A stretch of 49,802 nucleotides of DNA, from assembly GCA_944388755.1 (NCBI GenBank), contig CALXJY010000008.1, forward strand, positions 1-49,802. The letters run 5' to 3'. This document shows positions 1 to 10,429 of this stretch, in pieces (position 1 is the first letter of the stretch; each line of letters opens with the position of its first letter). The DNA comes from an uncultured Clostridia bacterium. GTDB lineage: Bacteria > Bacillota > Clostridia > TANB77 > CAG-508. The notes under the pieces were generated by a model. The model did no database searches. It worked only from the letters and a program-made list of their open reading frames with translations, and was not told where the DNA came from. The translations under genes and the position numbers were made by a program.

Positions 1-665
1 ACAGCTTCATCAAATCTTCCATATGTACCAGAAGCTTTTTCTATTGCTTCCATTGGATCCATTCCTTTTTTGATGTTATCCATCATTTTTCCCATATGAA
101 CATATTTATATCCAATAATTTGATCATCTTTATCTAGACCTAATTCAACTATATATCCTTCTGTTAGTTGTAAATATCTTGGTCCTTTTAACGTGCTTGA
201 ATATATTGTTCCAACTTGTGATGTATGTCCTTTTCCTAAATCTTCAAGTCCTGCTCCAACTGGAAGACCTCCTTCTGAAAATGCTGTTTGTGTTCTTCCA
301 TATACTATTTGTAGGAATAATTCTCTCATAGCAGTATTTATTGCATCACATACTAAATCTGTGTTTAATGCTTCTAATATTGTTTTTCCTGTTAGAATTT
401 CTCCTGCCATTGCTGCAGAATGTGTCATTCCAGAACATCCTATTGTTTCTATTAAAGCTTCTTGTATTACACCATCTTTAACATTTAATGTTAATTTACA
501 TGCTCCTTGTTGTGGTGCACACCATCCTATACCATGTGTTAATCCTGATATATCTTTTATCTCTTTTGCTTTTACCCATTTTCCTTCTTCTGGTATTGGT
601 GCTGGTCCATGGTCTACCCCTTTTGCTACTTTGCACATTTCTTCTAATTCTTTTGAATAAATCAT
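1..665 (-). CDS. GGGtGRT family protein (3' end outside window)
   Basis: Translating the minus strand from the ATG at 665 gives 221 codons that run off the window edge, so the C-terminus is missing. The start follows a good ribosome site (AGAAAGGAG). The protein begins MIYSKELEEMCKVAKGVDHG and carries IGCSGMTHSA near residue 70 and a conserved block around KGPRYLQLTEGYI and GTYGRFDEAV. I recognise this as the GGGtGRT family of clostridia, related to NifU/IscU-type iron-sulfur scaffold proteins; Cys residues in GWCAPQQGAC and IGCSG could be cluster ligands. The exact biochemical role of the family is not settled. It is the last visible gene of the leftward cluster, about 75 bp after the YezG-like gene. 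Confidence 0.85.
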   Translation of the reverse strand, partial: MIYSKELEEMCKVAKGVDHGPAPIPEEGKWVKAKEIKDISGLTHGIGWCAPQQGACKLTLNVKDGVIQEALIETIGCSGMTHSAAMAGEILTGKTILEALNTDLVCDAINTAMRELFLQIVYGRTQTAFSEGGLPVGAGLEDLGKGHTSQVGTIYSSTLKGPRYLQLTEGYIVELGLDKDDQIIGYKYVHMGKMMDNIKKGMDPMEAIEKASGTYGRFDEA

Positions 666-739
666 TTTTGTTTGCTCCTTTCTATTTTACTATATTTAGT
701 ACATTTATTTATAGGATTTTACTCCTAAACTTGATAACT

Positions 740-1450
740 TTATTTATTTTCATCTATATTTGATATTATCTGATTTTTTACTTTATTTTCTTCCTGTTTT
801 TTTGCATTTTTATCTATCTCTTTTGTTTCTTTAGGTTTATTTGTTTCCACATACTCTTCATCTTGGCTTTTTTGTACACCAAACCCTACCGTATTTTGAA
901 TATCTTTTATATAAATTCCTGAATCATATCTTTCTACCCTTGTAAGTAGTTTTGGACCTGATGCGTATTTTCTTAGAATTTCTTTTTCTTTTTTATTTAA
1001 TTGTTCAATTGTAATTCCAAGATATTTGCATCTCCATATAACATGTCTTTCATAACTAGAAAGCATTGATTCTTCAAGATTTTCATAATTATATTCTACC
1101 ATAAATCTCAAATTATGAATTATTATCGTTAAATTACTCCATGTATCTAATTCTAATTTTTTGAATTCTTTTCTTAGTTCCTTAATTTTATTGTATAAAT
1201 CATCAACTAATTTTAAATAAGATTGTTCATCTATATTAAATTTAGATGGTATTTCATATACATTTATTGGTTTTTTCTTTAGTATTCCTTTTGGAACATA
1301 GTAAAAAAATAGTTCTCCTGTTTCTTTACTTTTGTCTTCTATTACTGATGCATATAGATACATACTATCCCATTTTTCTGGTATCATATAATATATTTGT
1401 TTTTGTATTTCTTCATATAATTTTTTTATTTCTTGAGTATGTTTTAACAT
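740..1450 (-). CDS. YezG/DUF600-family immunity protein with a charged C-terminal tail
   Basis: 236 residues. Residues 1-155 match the YezG (DUF600) fold: an N-terminal helix (EIKKLYEEIQKQI), a beta-rich centre (GELFFYYVPKG), WSNLTIIIHN, and the closing HVIWRCKYLGI motif. In Bacillus, YezG proteins are antitoxins for LXG-type T7SS toxins of the YeeF group. Residues 160-236 form a hydrophilic Lys/Glu-rich tail not usual for the family. No toxin gene is adjacent. The nearest T7SS-type genes are at 6354-8291 on the same strand, on the far side of the glycolytic genes. The start has AAAGGGG about five bases upstream. Family assignment is fairly secure; the partner toxin is unknown. Confidence 0.75.
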   Translation of the reverse strand: MLKHTQEIKKLYEEIQKQIYYMIPEKWDSMYLYASVIEDKSKETGELFFYYVPKGILKKKPINVYEIPSKFNIDEQSYLKLVDDLYNKIKELRKEFKKLELDTWSNLTIIIHNLRFMVEYNYENLEESMLSSYERHVIWRCKYLGITIEQLNKKEKEILRKYASGPKLLTRVERYDSGIYIKDIQNTVGFGVQKSQDEEYVETNKPKETKEIDKNAKKQEENKVKNQIISNIDENK

Positions 1451-1483
1451 TTTTACCCCTTTGTTTAAATATATGTTTTATTA

Positions 1484-1539
1484 TTACAGTTCAGCAGTAT
1501 TTTGTTTATTCAATAATATTAACAATTACTGAACTGTAA
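1484..1539 (-). repeat. Intergenic inverted repeat after gpmI
   Basis: A perfect 11-bp inverted repeat (TTACAGTTCAG at 1484-1494, CTGAACTGTAA at 1529-1539) encloses 34 bases between the gpmI stop and the YezG start. In the minus-strand transcript it could fold into a stem just after gpmI. No clear U-run follows, so it may be a processing or attenuating stem, or a DNA-binding site, rather than a simple terminator. Confidence 0.5.
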
Positions 1540-1543
1540 CATT

Positions 1544-3079
1544 TTATTTCTTAAGTAAACTTTCTCCTGTCATTTCTTTTGGTTTTTTTATTCCCATTAA
1601 TTCTAACATTGTAGGTGCTAAATCTGCTAACTTTCCATTTTCTTTTAGTTTATATTCCTTATGGTCTGTAACTAATATAATTGGTACTGGATTTGTAGTA
1701 TGTGCTGTGTGTGGTTCTCCAGTTTTGTAGTCTATCATTTGTTCTGCATTTCCATGATCTGCAGTTATTATTAGATTTCCTTTTTTCTCTTGTATTATTT
1801 TAACTATTTTTCCAACACATTCATCTACTGTTTCTACAGCTTTTATTGCTGCTGGTAGACTTCCAGTATGTCCTACCATATCTGTATTTGCAAAATTTAA
1901 TATTATTACATCATATTTATCTTGTTTTAGAGCTTCTATAACTTTGTCTGTTACTTCATATGCACTCATTTCAGGTTTTAAATCATATGTTTCTACTTTT
2001 GGTGATGGTACTAATATTCTGTCTTCTCCTTCATATTGTTTTTCTTCCCCACCATTAAAGAAAAATGTTACATGGGCATATTTTTCTGTTTCTGCTATTC
2101 TTAATTGTTTTAATCCTGATTTACTTACTACTTCTCCAAATGTGTTTTTTAGTAATTCTTTTTCAAAAGCTATGTGTACATTTGGCATTGTTTCATCATA
2201 ATTTGTAAAACAAACAAAATATAAATCCATTGGTTTTGTTTCAAATTCTTTAAAATCTTTATCAACTATTGCTCTTGTAATTTCTCTTGCTCTGTCTGGT
2301 CTAAAGTTAAAGAATATTACTGAGTCGTTATTTTCTATTTTAGCAATAGGTGTGTCACCATTACATATTACTGTAGGTTCTACAAATTCGTCAAATACCT
2401 CTTTTTGATATGAATCTTCTATTGCTTTTATTGCTGATGTTTCTTTTATTCCTTCTCCTTTTACCATTGCATCATAGCTTTTTTGAACTCTTTGCCATCT
2501 TTTATCTCTATCCATGCTATAAAATCTTCCTGAAATTGTTGCAATTTTACCTATTCCTTTTTCATTCATTTTGTCTTGAAGTTTTAATATATAGCTTTCT
2601 CCTGAAGCAGGTGGAGTATCTCTTCCATCTAAAAAGCAGTGAACATATACATCTTCAAAGTCTCTTCTTTTAGCCATTTCTAATAATCCATATAAGTGAC
2701 GTATATGACTGTGTACTCCTCCGTCTGATAATAGTCCTAATATGTGTAATTTAGAATTATGTTTTTTGCAATTTTCTATAGCATTTATAAATTCAGGATT
2801 TGCAAAAAAGTCTCCTTCTTCTATTGATTTTGTAATTCTTGTTAATTCTTGGTATACAATTCTTCCTGCTCCTATATTTGTGTGCCCTACTTCAGAATTT
2901 CCCATTTGTCCTTCTGGTAACCCTACATGTAATCCGCTTGTATATATATCTGTATTTGGATATTTCTTCATTAGTTTATCGATATTAGGTGTTTTGGCAA
3001 GTTTTATTGCATTTCCATCTTTATTTTGATTGTCTCCAAACCCATCTAAAATCATTAACATTGTTACTTTATCTTTCAT
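1544..3079 (-). CDS. gpmI: 2,3-bisphosphoglycerate-independent phosphoglycerate mutase
   Basis: Interconverts 3- and 2-phosphoglycerate in lower glycolysis using two metal ions and a phosphoserine intermediate. The sequence has MLMILDGFG (first metal site), the active-site Ser in [33 protein letters not shown] and the C-terminal TADHGNAE and TGEPHTAHT motifs of the alkaline-phosphatase superfamily. At 511 residues it is the normal length. I start at the ATG at 3079 because the AAAGGA site lies about 12 bases upstream; the ATG at 3091, four codons earlier, would abut that site. It is the fourth gene of gap-pgk-tpiA-gpmI, 85 bp after tpiA. The usual next gene, enolase, is not here. Confidence 0.96.
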   Translation of the reverse strand: MKDKVTMLMILDGFGDNQNKDGNAIKLAKTPNIDKLMKKYPNTDIYTSGLHVGLPEGQMGNSEVGHTNIGAGRIVYQELTRITKSIEEGDFFANPEFINAIENCKKHNSKLHILGLLSDGGVHSHIRHLYGLLEMAKRRDFEDVYVHCFLDGRDTPPASGESYILKLQDKMNEKGIGKIATISGRFYSMDRDKRWQRVQKSYDAMVKGEGIKETSAIKAIEDSYQKEVFDEFVEPTVICNGDTPIAKIENNDSVIFFNFRPDRAREITRAIVDKDFKEFETKPMDLYFVCFTNYDETMPNVHIAFEKELLKNTFGEVVSKSGLKQLRIAETEKYAHVTFFFNGGEEKQYEGEDRILVPSPKVETYDLKPEMSAYEVTDKVIEALKQDKYDVIILNFANTDMVGHTGSLPAAIKAVETVDECVGKIVKIIQEKKGNLIITADHGNAEQMIDYKTGEPHTAHTTNPVPIILVTDHKEYKLKENGKLADLAPTMLELMGIKKPKEMTGESLLKK

Positions 3080-3163
3080 AGTAAAATCCATTCCTTTCTT
3101 GCTTTGTTTGTAAGGTACATATAAATATGAAAGTAATTCCTTTCAAACTCAACCTTGCTTTTG

Positions 3164-3916
3164 TTATTTATCGTAATTTACTATTTTAGCAAACTCTTCT
3201 GGATTTAAGCTTGCTCCTCCTACTAATCCACCGTCAATATCTGACATATTAAATAATTCTTTACAGTTAGTAGATTTTACGCTTCCTCCATATTGTATTA
3301 TAACTCTGTCTGATACATTTTGTCCATATATTTGACTAATTTTATTACGTATTGCTTTTATTGAATTATTTGCATCTTCACTTGTTGCTGTTTTTCCTGT
3401 TCCTATTGCCCAAATTGGTTCATATGCAATTATTGTATTTTGGACTTGTTCAGTTGTAAGTCCTTCTAATGCTTTTTCTGTTTGATTTGTTATTATTTCT
3501 TCTGTTTTGTTTGCTTCTCGTTGTTCTAGTGTTTCTCCTACACATACTATTGGTTTTAATCCATTTGCAAATGCTGATTTTATCTTTTTATTTACATCTT
3601 CATCTGTTTCGTTATAATATGTTCTTCTTTCTGAATGTCCTATTATAACATATTCTATTCCTACAGATTTTAACATAGATGGTGATACTTCTCCTGTATA
3701 TGCTCCTGTTTCTTCATAATGCATGTTTTGTGCCCCTATTTTAATATTTGTTTTTTGTGCTGTTAATGTAGAATAAAATATATCTATATATGGAACACAT
3801 AAGATAACTTCTGCTTCTGAATTTTTTACTAATGGTATTAATTTATCAATAAAGTTTATTGCCTCATTTGGAAGTTTATTCATCTTCCAATTTCCTGCTA
3901 TTACTTTTCTACGCAT
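3164..3916 (-). CDS. tpiA: Triosephosphate isomerase
   Basis: Interconverts dihydroxyacetone phosphate and glyceraldehyde-3-phosphate. It is a full-length 250-residue TIM barrel: GNWKMNK (substrate Asn and Lys) near the N-terminus, IIGHSERRTYYNE with the electrophilic His, AYEPIWAIGTGKTAT with the catalytic Glu, IQYGGSVKSTN and the phosphate-binding DGGLVGGASL. The start is well supported by AAAAAAGGAGG. It begins 16 bp after the pgk stop, so the two are surely co-transcribed. Confidence 0.97.
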   Translation of the reverse strand: MRRKVIAGNWKMNKLPNEAINFIDKLIPLVKNSEAEVILCVPYIDIFYSTLTAQKTNIKIGAQNMHYEETGAYTGEVSPSMLKSVGIEYVIIGHSERRTYYNETDEDVNKKIKSAFANGLKPIVCVGETLEQREANKTEEIITNQTEKALEGLTTEQVQNTIIAYEPIWAIGTGKTATSEDANNSIKAIRNKISQIYGQNVSDRVIIQYGGSVKSTNCKELFNMSDIDGGLVGGASLNPEEFAKIVNYDK

Positions 3917-3932
3917 ATTTTAACCTCCTTTT

Positions 3933-5117
3933 TTATTTATCCATTAAAGCCTCAATCCCAGGTAATTTTTTTCCTTCTAAGAACTCAAGTGAGGCTCCTC
4001 CACCTGTTGAAATATGTGTCATCTTATCTTCTAGTCCTGCTTTTTTAACTGCTGCTGCTGAGTCTCCTCCTCCAATAATTGTAGTAGCGTCAAGATTTGC
4101 TAATACTTTTGCAATTTCATCTGTTCCTATTGCAAATTGTGGGAATTCAAATAGTCCTAAAGGTCCATTCCATACTACTGTTTTAGCTTTTTGCAATTCT
4201 TCACTATATATTTTTATTGTTTCTTCTCCTATATCAAATCCTTCCCAATCTGCTGGGATTTCAGTATATTTTACTGTTTTGCTCTCAGTATCTTCTTTAT
4301 ATTCTTTTCCTATTTTTGTATCTACAGGAAGCATTAGGTTTACTCCCTTATTTTTTGCTTTTTCCATTAATTCTTTTGCTAGATCTAATTTATCTAATTC
4401 GCAGATAGAATTTCCAACTTCATATCCTTGTGCTTTAAAGAAAGTATATGCCATACCTCCTCCAATCATTAATGTATCTACTTTATCTAATAAGCTATCT
4501 ATAACTCCTATTTTATCAGATACTTTTGCTCCTCCTAATATTGCCATAAAAGGTCTTGCTGGATTATTTACTGCTTCTCCTAAGAATTTTAGTTCTTTTT
4601 CTATTAAAAATCCTGCTACTGCTGGTAAATAGCTTGCTATTCCTGTTGTTGAACTATGTGCTCTATGAGCTGTTCCAAATGCATCATTTACATATATTTC
4701 TGCCATTGATGCTAGTTTTTTAGAGAATTCAGGATCATTATCTGTTTCTTCTCTATGAAATCTTACATTTTCTAATAGCAAAATTTCTCCTTCTTTAAGT
4801 TCAGATGCTTTTTTCATAGCATCTTCTCCTATTACGTCTTTTGCCATTATTACTTCTCTATCTAATAATTTTGATAATTCTTTTGCAACTGGTTTTAAAG
4901 AAAATTCTGGTTTGAATTCTCCTTTTGGTCTTCCTAAATGTGATGCTAATATTATTTTGCAGTTTTGTTCTAATAAATATTTTATTGTTGGTAGTGCTGC
5001 AATTATTCTTGTGTTATCTGTAATATTTTGTTCTTTATCCATAGGTACATTAAAGTCACATCTTACAAATACTTTTTTTCCTTTTAAATCAATATCCCTT
5101 ACTGTTTTTTTATTCAT
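3933..5117 (-). CDS. pgk: Phosphoglycerate kinase
   Basis: Transfers phosphate from 1,3-bisphosphoglycerate to ADP. 394 residues with the family signature [13 protein letters not shown] near the N-terminus, [53 protein letters not shown], and the C-terminal nucleotide-binding [22 protein letters not shown] and [13 protein letters not shown]. The AAAGGAGG ribosome site is strong. A terminator-like hairpin separates it from gap upstream, so pgk-tpiA-gpmI may have its own promoter or depend on partial read-through. Confidence 0.97.
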   Translation of the reverse strand: MNKKTVRDIDLKGKKVFVRCDFNVPMDKEQNITDNTRIIAALPTIKYLLEQNCKIILASHLGRPKGEFKPEFSLKPVAKELSKLLDREVIMAKDVIGEDAMKKASELKEGEILLLENVRFHREETDNDPEFSKKLASMAEIYVNDAFGTAHRAHSSTTGIASYLPAVAGFLIEKELKFLGEAVNNPARPFMAILGGAKVSDKIGVIDSLLDKVDTLMIGGGMAYTFFKAQGYEVGNSICELDKLDLAKELMEKAKNKGVNLMLPVDTKIGKEYKEDTESKTVKYTEIPADWEGFDIGEETIKIYSEELQKAKTVVWNGPLGLFEFPQFAIGTDEIAKVLANLDATTIIGGGDSAAAVKKAGLEDKMTHISTGGGASLEFLEGKKLPGIEALMDK

Positions 5118-5187
5118 TTATAATTCCTCCTTTTTGGATATTTATTTTAGTTTATCCATTTTTCTATTAGCAATACCATTTTATAAC

Positions 5188-5217
5188 AAAAAGGAATACT
5201 TTTCAAGTATTCCTTTT
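5188..5217 (-). terminator. Terminator hairpin between gap and pgk
   Basis: A perfect 13-bp stem (AAAAGGAATACTT with its complement) around a 3-base loop, just after the gap stop codon. In the leftward transcript it ends in a short U-run (TTTTTG), as expected of an intrinsic terminator or attenuator. Confidence 0.8.
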
Positions 5218-5236
5218 AGATTTAATGATTATTTAG

Positions 5237-6265
<1,029 letters not shown>

Positions 6266-6277
6266 TTATCTACTAAT

Positions 6278-6312
6278 AATAGTATTGCCAAATTTTCTTT
6301 GGCAATACTATT
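6278..6312 (-). terminator. Long hairpin between T7SS-like module and gap
   Basis: A perfect 15-bp stem (AATAGTATTGCCAAA with its complement) and a 5-base loop, 42 bp after the stop of the C39-peptidase gene. It is the best candidate for the end of the T7SS-like transcript. The bases after the stem on the minus strand (ATTAGTAG) form no clear U-run, so termination efficiency is uncertain. It could instead be a structured gap leader. Confidence 0.55.
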
Positions 6313-6353
6313 TTATATCAATAATTATTACTTTTCAAGTGTTTTTTTGTATT

Positions 6354-7538
6354 TTATTCTAATGAAACCTTTTCAGGTTTAGCATCAAAAATATAATAAG
6401 AAATGTTTGTATTGTCTACATCTAAATCGAAATCGAAAATTTTATCAGGTGTTTCAGGTCTATCACTTCTAGGATTATTTATATTTACATTATAGTTTGT
6501 TTGTCCTTCATCATCTTTTACTTGATTTATACCTGTAAGTACAATAAAATGTTGTCCATTTGTAAATTGTCCTTTTTTTTGCAATGAAACAACCGGTCTA
6601 CCTTCTTGTAACGCTTTTTTTGCTTCTTCTTTATCTGTAGTGACTTCCACATTGCCTACATTCCAATGTTCGGCTGCTCCTTGGAATATTTCTCCTGTTG
6701 AACCATGTCCATTAAAATATGTATCTCCATATTTTGGGTCATCACACCAATCTACAACATCTTGTATACTAACCTCTTCATCTTTCAAATAACTTAATAC
6801 CATTGCAACACTTGTAATTCCACATCCTGTATCTCCAAATCCGTTTACATGTTCATTTGTTTTTGCTTCGTGTTCAGGGTTTTTGAAATTTATTTTTTGA
6901 TTATTTTGATAAAGATTAGGTATATTCATTATTGTTGCACCATTTACCGTATTTTTTATTTGTCCACTATCTAATACATTATTATTTAATACTGTAGTTT
7001 TTGGTAATTTACTTACAACACTTTGTATTTTTCCACCTATATTGCTTCCTGTTTTTAAAAGATTACCTATGCTATCTTTGACTCCTTGTGTATCTCCTGT
7101 ATTAAAATTTTTTACATTTTTTCCTATATTTGCTCCTATGCTAGATAATATACTGATTCCTCCATTATTAATTTTAATTTGTAAATTTGCTATTATTTGA
7201 CCTAATGACATATTAGATGTTTTTGTAGTTTTTAATATACTATTTGATTTTATCTTCTTTATTGATAAACTATTTAACAAACTATTAATTAAGCTTTCGT
7301 TTGAGCTTTCTGCTCTATTAAAATTGCTTACTGCTTGGTCTACCCAATTTCCAATACTGTTCGATTTTGCTCTTATTCCTGAAATTCTAGAGGCTAAACT
7401 TTTTAAATTTCCACCATATCCAAAATCGCTTGGTACTTTAATAGAAACAAGTTTTCTTCTTGCACTATCTAGGTATCTTCCTGCTCTTTGTGTATATATC
7501 TTAGCGGAACTTAATCCACTTGTACTAATACTAAGCAT
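6354..7538 (-). CDS. LXG/WXG-like secreted effector with C-terminal C39-family peptidase domain
   Basis: 394 residues in two parts. Residues 1-100 are helical and Ser/Asn-rich, like the targeting half of T7SS (LXG/WXG100-type) cargo; there is no Sec signal peptide. A Gly/Ser/Asn linker follows to about 200. Residues 203-390 look like a papain-fold C39-type peptidase: IPNLYQNNQ (oxyanion Gln), DTGCGITSVAMVLSYL with the likely nucleophile Cys239, GQHFIVLTGI with His330, and NINNP where an Asp/Asn is expected. I infer a secreted peptidase acting on peptide or peptidoglycan cross-bridges, or a toxin. It lies 13 bp after the frameshifted partner gene, with AAAGGAG upstream. Domain calls are good; the target is unknown. 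Confidence 0.7.
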   Translation of the reverse strand: MLSISTSGLSSAKIYTQRAGRYLDSARRKLVSIKVPSDFGYGGNLKSLASRISGIRAKSNSIGNWVDQAVSNFNRAESSNESLINSLLNSLSIKKIKSNSILKTTKTSNMSLGQIIANLQIKINNGGISILSSIGANIGKNVKNFNTGDTQGVKDSIGNLLKTGSNIGGKIQSVVSKLPKTTVLNNNVLDSGQIKNTVNGATIMNIPNLYQNNQKINFKNPEHEAKTNEHVNGFGDTGCGITSVAMVLSYLKDEEVSIQDVVDWCDDPKYGDTYFNGHGSTGEIFQGAAEHWNVGNVEVTTDKEEAKKALQEGRPVVSLQKKGQFTNGQHFIVLTGINQVKDDEGQTNYNVNINNPRSDRPETPDKIFDFDLDVDNTNISYYIFDAKPEKVSLE

Positions 7539-7551
7539 ATTTTCATCTCCT

Positions 7552-7951
7552 TTATATTACCAAACTGCTAAGTGTAGCTTGTAAACTTCTTATTTGATTC
7601 TGTTTTTCTGTTATTTCATTTCCTATTGAATTTATCTTTTGATTTGCTCTACTTATAATACTATTTAGTTGTCCTATTATCCCTCCGAACTTCTCCTGCT
7701 AATCCGCTAATTTCACTTTTTTTAGAACTTGCTGTTATGCTTTTATAATTTCTACCTATTACAGAGTTAGCAGTATTTAGGTATGATCTTGCAGTTGATA
7801 ATTGAGCTATAACTGTTGTTATTCCACTATTCATAGCAACATATTGTGACTTTTTTTCATTTAGTTTAACAATCTCTGCACTTATCTGATTTATTTGTGC
7901 ACTTATTTGTTCTCTTCTTGCCATTATTTCTGCTTCGTCCATTTTATACAT
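7552..7951 (-). CDS. Small helical T7SS partner protein (YwqH/DUF5082-like), needs +1 frameshift
   Basis: The zero frame from the ATG at 7951 (AAGGAGG upstream) reads 88 residues of alpha-helical protein (MYKMDEAEIMARREQISAQI), then CGG and a stray tail ending at 7661. If one base is skipped at the CGG, the frame continues GGIIGQLNSIISRANQKINS and runs as coiled coil to a stop at 7552, giving 132 residues. That is a usual size for YwqH/DUF5082-type partners encoded before LXG effectors. The restored stop sits 13 bp before the effector start and its ribosome site, which supports the corrected frame. Alternatives are a real 1-bp insertion (pseudogene) or an assembly error, but the same break occurs at CGG-A in two other genes of this window. 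Confidence 0.7.
7684..7690 (-). other. Proposed +1 frameshift site GTT-CGG-A
   Basis: Minus-strand bases GTT CGG A. The open frame continues only if one base is skipped and GGA is read as Gly. CGG is otherwise absent from native genes in this window. A purine-rich GGAGGG immediately follows, which could also act as an internal Shine-Dalgarno-like stimulator. Confidence 0.6.
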
Positions 7952-7994
7952 CCTCCTTGTCCTAAAATTTAAATATTATAAAGTTACTTTTTAT

Positions 7995-8291
7995 TTAATT
8001 ATTTTTCACTAAGTCATCTAGTTCTCTTTTAAATTTTTTTTCTTCATCATCTATTAGTCCCATATGATCGATTCTAACTATTTGACTGTGATCAAATAAA
8101 CATATTTGATCAGAATTCAAAAAACCTTCTGGATATATACATCCACTATAATCCCATGTTTTTGTTTCATCACTTTCTTTTAATTCAGTGGCACAAAATC
8201 CTGTAATCATTACTCTTTTTTCTGCACCTTTTAATAGAACTACTGTGCCTATTGGTAAATATTTTTCTTCACTTATCATATTAAATTTCAT
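7995..8291 (-). CDS. DUF4176 domain protein (T7SS-associated)
   Basis: 98 residues with the DUF4176 pattern: YLPIGTVVLLKGAEKRVMITGF, then WDYSGCIYPEGF and a closing HSQIVRIDHMGL. Proteins of this family are encoded with WXG100-like partners and LXG cargo in Firmicute type VII secretion loci; their precise role is unclear, perhaps a cargo adaptor or chaperone. Here it is first of a three-gene unit, 43 bp before the small partner. The AAGGA site abuts the ATG at 8291, so the in-frame ATG at 8279 (MISEEKYLP) is an equally good start. No secretion machinery genes (essC/yukB) are in the window. Confidence 0.75.
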   Translation of the reverse strand: MKFNMISEEKYLPIGTVVLLKGAEKRVMITGFCATELKESDETKTWDYSGCIYPEGFLNSDQICLFDHSQIVRIDHMGLIDDEEKKFKRELDDLVKNN

Positions 8292-8438
8292 TCCTTGTAT
8301 ATTATATTTAGGTTTTTATGCGGGATTTACCTATAAACCTATTAAACGTTATGAACAAACTAGAAATTTCTATAATTGTAGTAATTTTAACTTCTTGTAA
8401 TATCATGTATGCAAAGATTTTAAACTTTTTATTATTTC

Positions 8439-10394
8439 TTAGCTGAATAATTTTTCTAAAACAATTATAAACATAGCATGTGACCAACCAAGTCCTATTA
8501 CCCAATTAGGTTTTAATGTGTTATTGTCTATTTGTTCTCCTAAGAAATAGTGTTTACCACATGTTTTTACAACAAAATCAAATGTTTCTTTGGCTTTTTT
8601 CTTTTCTCCACTTTCTAAATAATATAATGTCATCCATAAATTGGCTATTGGCCATGGATTTCCGTTTCTATAATGGTCTTGCTCAAATCTTTGATATCCT
8701 CCTGTATATGTTCGTAGAGATAAATTTATTCTTTCTACTGTATTTTGTATCTTTTTTTCTTTTGGTTTAAATAGCTTAAATGGTGTAACCGCTCCTAAAA
8801 TGCTAACATCCATTTTTCTATCTGTTGGATTTCTAACATATGATTTTTTATTATCATCATATAAATTTTCATTAATATATTTTTTTATTTCAACTAGTAA
8901 TTTTTGGATTTCTTTTTCATTTTTTTGTACTTTTTCTTCTTTTAATCTATTATTTTCAAAGTCAGATATATTTTTTCCAAGTGCTTTATATATTTTTAGA
9001 ATTGTTTCAAATGCAGAATATATACTAGCTAAAGAATATAAATGTATATCTTCACACATTTCCCATAAATCATAACTTATATGACATTTAGTTTTTTTTG
9101 TAGTTTCTAATATTTCTTGTTTTACTATATCTTTATCATGTTCTTCTATACCATCTACTCCAAGCCAATCTTTTATGTATGTTTTTAAAAAATTTATTCC
9201 TTTTTCGCACATAGGTAGTGTTTCTTTTAGGAATTTTTCATTTTTTGTTTTTAAATAATGTTCATATACTCCATATATAACACTTGCAGTTTCATCTACC
9301 TGATATCCCCATGATGGTGCTAATTTTCCATCTGTATAAAATCTTTGTTCCCACATACCATTTTTGCTTTGTGTTTTTTTGCAAAAAACTTTGTAAAATT
9401 TTTCTGTATCTTTCTCCATTTTAAGTATGTCCATTGCTCTACATATAAATACTGCATCACGTGGCCAACAATATGCATATCTTCCACATTGTGTTCTTTG
9501 TTCATCTATTTCAGGTGATGCTATTACTGCTCCAGTGTCTTGATTTGTTAGTAATGGAAATAATAAAATTGTTCTTTTGTATATTTCATATATTTTTTCT
9601 TCATAACTATTTTTTGGTTCTTTTATATTTAATCCATTATGTGATTTTACATATTTTCTCCAGTATGATTTTAAGTTTATATATTCTTTTTCAAAGTCTA
9701 GTCTTGTTATTCTATCTATTTCATCTTCAATTGTAGATATATTTGTGTTTTCTCCTATAGAAATACATATATATATTTCTTTTTTTTCAGTTGGTTTTAT
9801 TGTTCCTATGTCATAACATATACTACAATCTGAGGACATACCTATATAATCTTTGTCATATATTTCTCCTCTTTTTATAGTATTTGAACTTCCATTTATT
9901 TGGTGTTTAGATATATCATATCCTTTCGCAAATGTAGATACAACAAAATCATGTGCATATTGAATCATTCCATTTCTTATTACTTTTGCACTAACCATAT
10001 TATTTGTATCTGTTAATAATCCTGAATGTATATAAAATTTTGTATCTAAATCTATTTTTCCATCATTTAAAAATGTGTACTTTTTTACCATTATATTTTC
10101 TTTTATTAAAATATAGTCTGTTTGTAACATCTTTAAATTAAAATAAGTATTTGTAATTTCTGTATTTAATATATTTGTATCTGTATCATAATATTGTTTA
10201 TATACATTATTTATATCATCGTGTAAATATATTACATCTGATCCATTTATTTTTACTCCTGTATGATAATAGTCTATATATTGTCTATTATCTTTACATG
10301 GAAAGTATAATCTTTGTAACTCTCCCTTTTCTGTAAATGTTGCTAACATACTTCTGTTACCAATTATTGCTTCATTTAAATATTTATTTTCCAT
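8439..10394 (-). CDS. Glycoside hydrolase family 15 (glucoamylase-like)
   Basis: About 651 residues, the usual length for bacterial GH15 glucoamylases, with no signal peptide, so probably cytoplasmic alpha-glucan (glycogen, maltodextrin) hydrolysis. An N-terminal beta-sandwich (about 1-260) precedes an (alpha/alpha)6 barrel. Barrel motifs are GRYAYCWPRDAVF, WEQRFYTDGKLAPSWGYQVD, YDLWEMCEDIHLYSLAS (putative general acid Glu after the Trp), FLGEQ (putative base Glu) and GLGWSHAMF. I prefer the ATG at 10394 (MENKYLNEAIIGN), which has GAGG six bases upstream; an ATG four codons earlier overlaps the GGAGG. It stands alone between the T7SS unit and an MBL nuclease, with no other glucan genes nearby. 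Confidence 0.88.
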   Translation of the reverse strand: MENKYLNEAIIGNRSMLATFTEKGELQRLYFPCKDNRQYIDYYHTGVKINGSDVIYLHDDINNVYKQYYDTDTNILNTEITNTYFNLKMLQTDYILIKENIMVKKYTFLNDGKIDLDTKFYIHSGLLTDTNNMVSAKVIRNGMIQYAHDFVVSTFAKGYDISKHQINGSSNTIKRGEIYDKDYIGMSSDCSICYDIGTIKPTEKKEIYICISIGENTNISTIEDEIDRITRLDFEKEYINLKSYWRKYVKSHNGLNIKEPKNSYEEKIYEIYKRTILLFPLLTNQDTGAVIASPEIDEQRTQCGRYAYCWPRDAVFICRAMDILKMEKDTEKFYKVFCKKTQSKNGMWEQRFYTDGKLAPSWGYQVDETASVIYGVYEHYLKTKNEKFLKETLPMCEKGINFLKTYIKDWLGVDGIEEHDKDIVKQEILETTKKTKCHISYDLWEMCEDIHLYSLASIYSAFETILKIYKALGKNISDFENNRLKEEKVQKNEKEIQKLLVEIKKYINENLYDDNKKSYVRNPTDRKMDVSILGAVTPFKLFKPKEKKIQNTVERINLSLRTYTGGYQRFEQDHYRNGNPWPIANLWMTLYYLESGEKKKAKETFDFVVKTCGKHYFLGEQIDNNTLKPNWVIGLGWSHAMFIIVLEKLFS

Positions 10395-10429
10395 TAATAA
10401 CCTCATTCCTCCATCTTATGTGAAAATTT

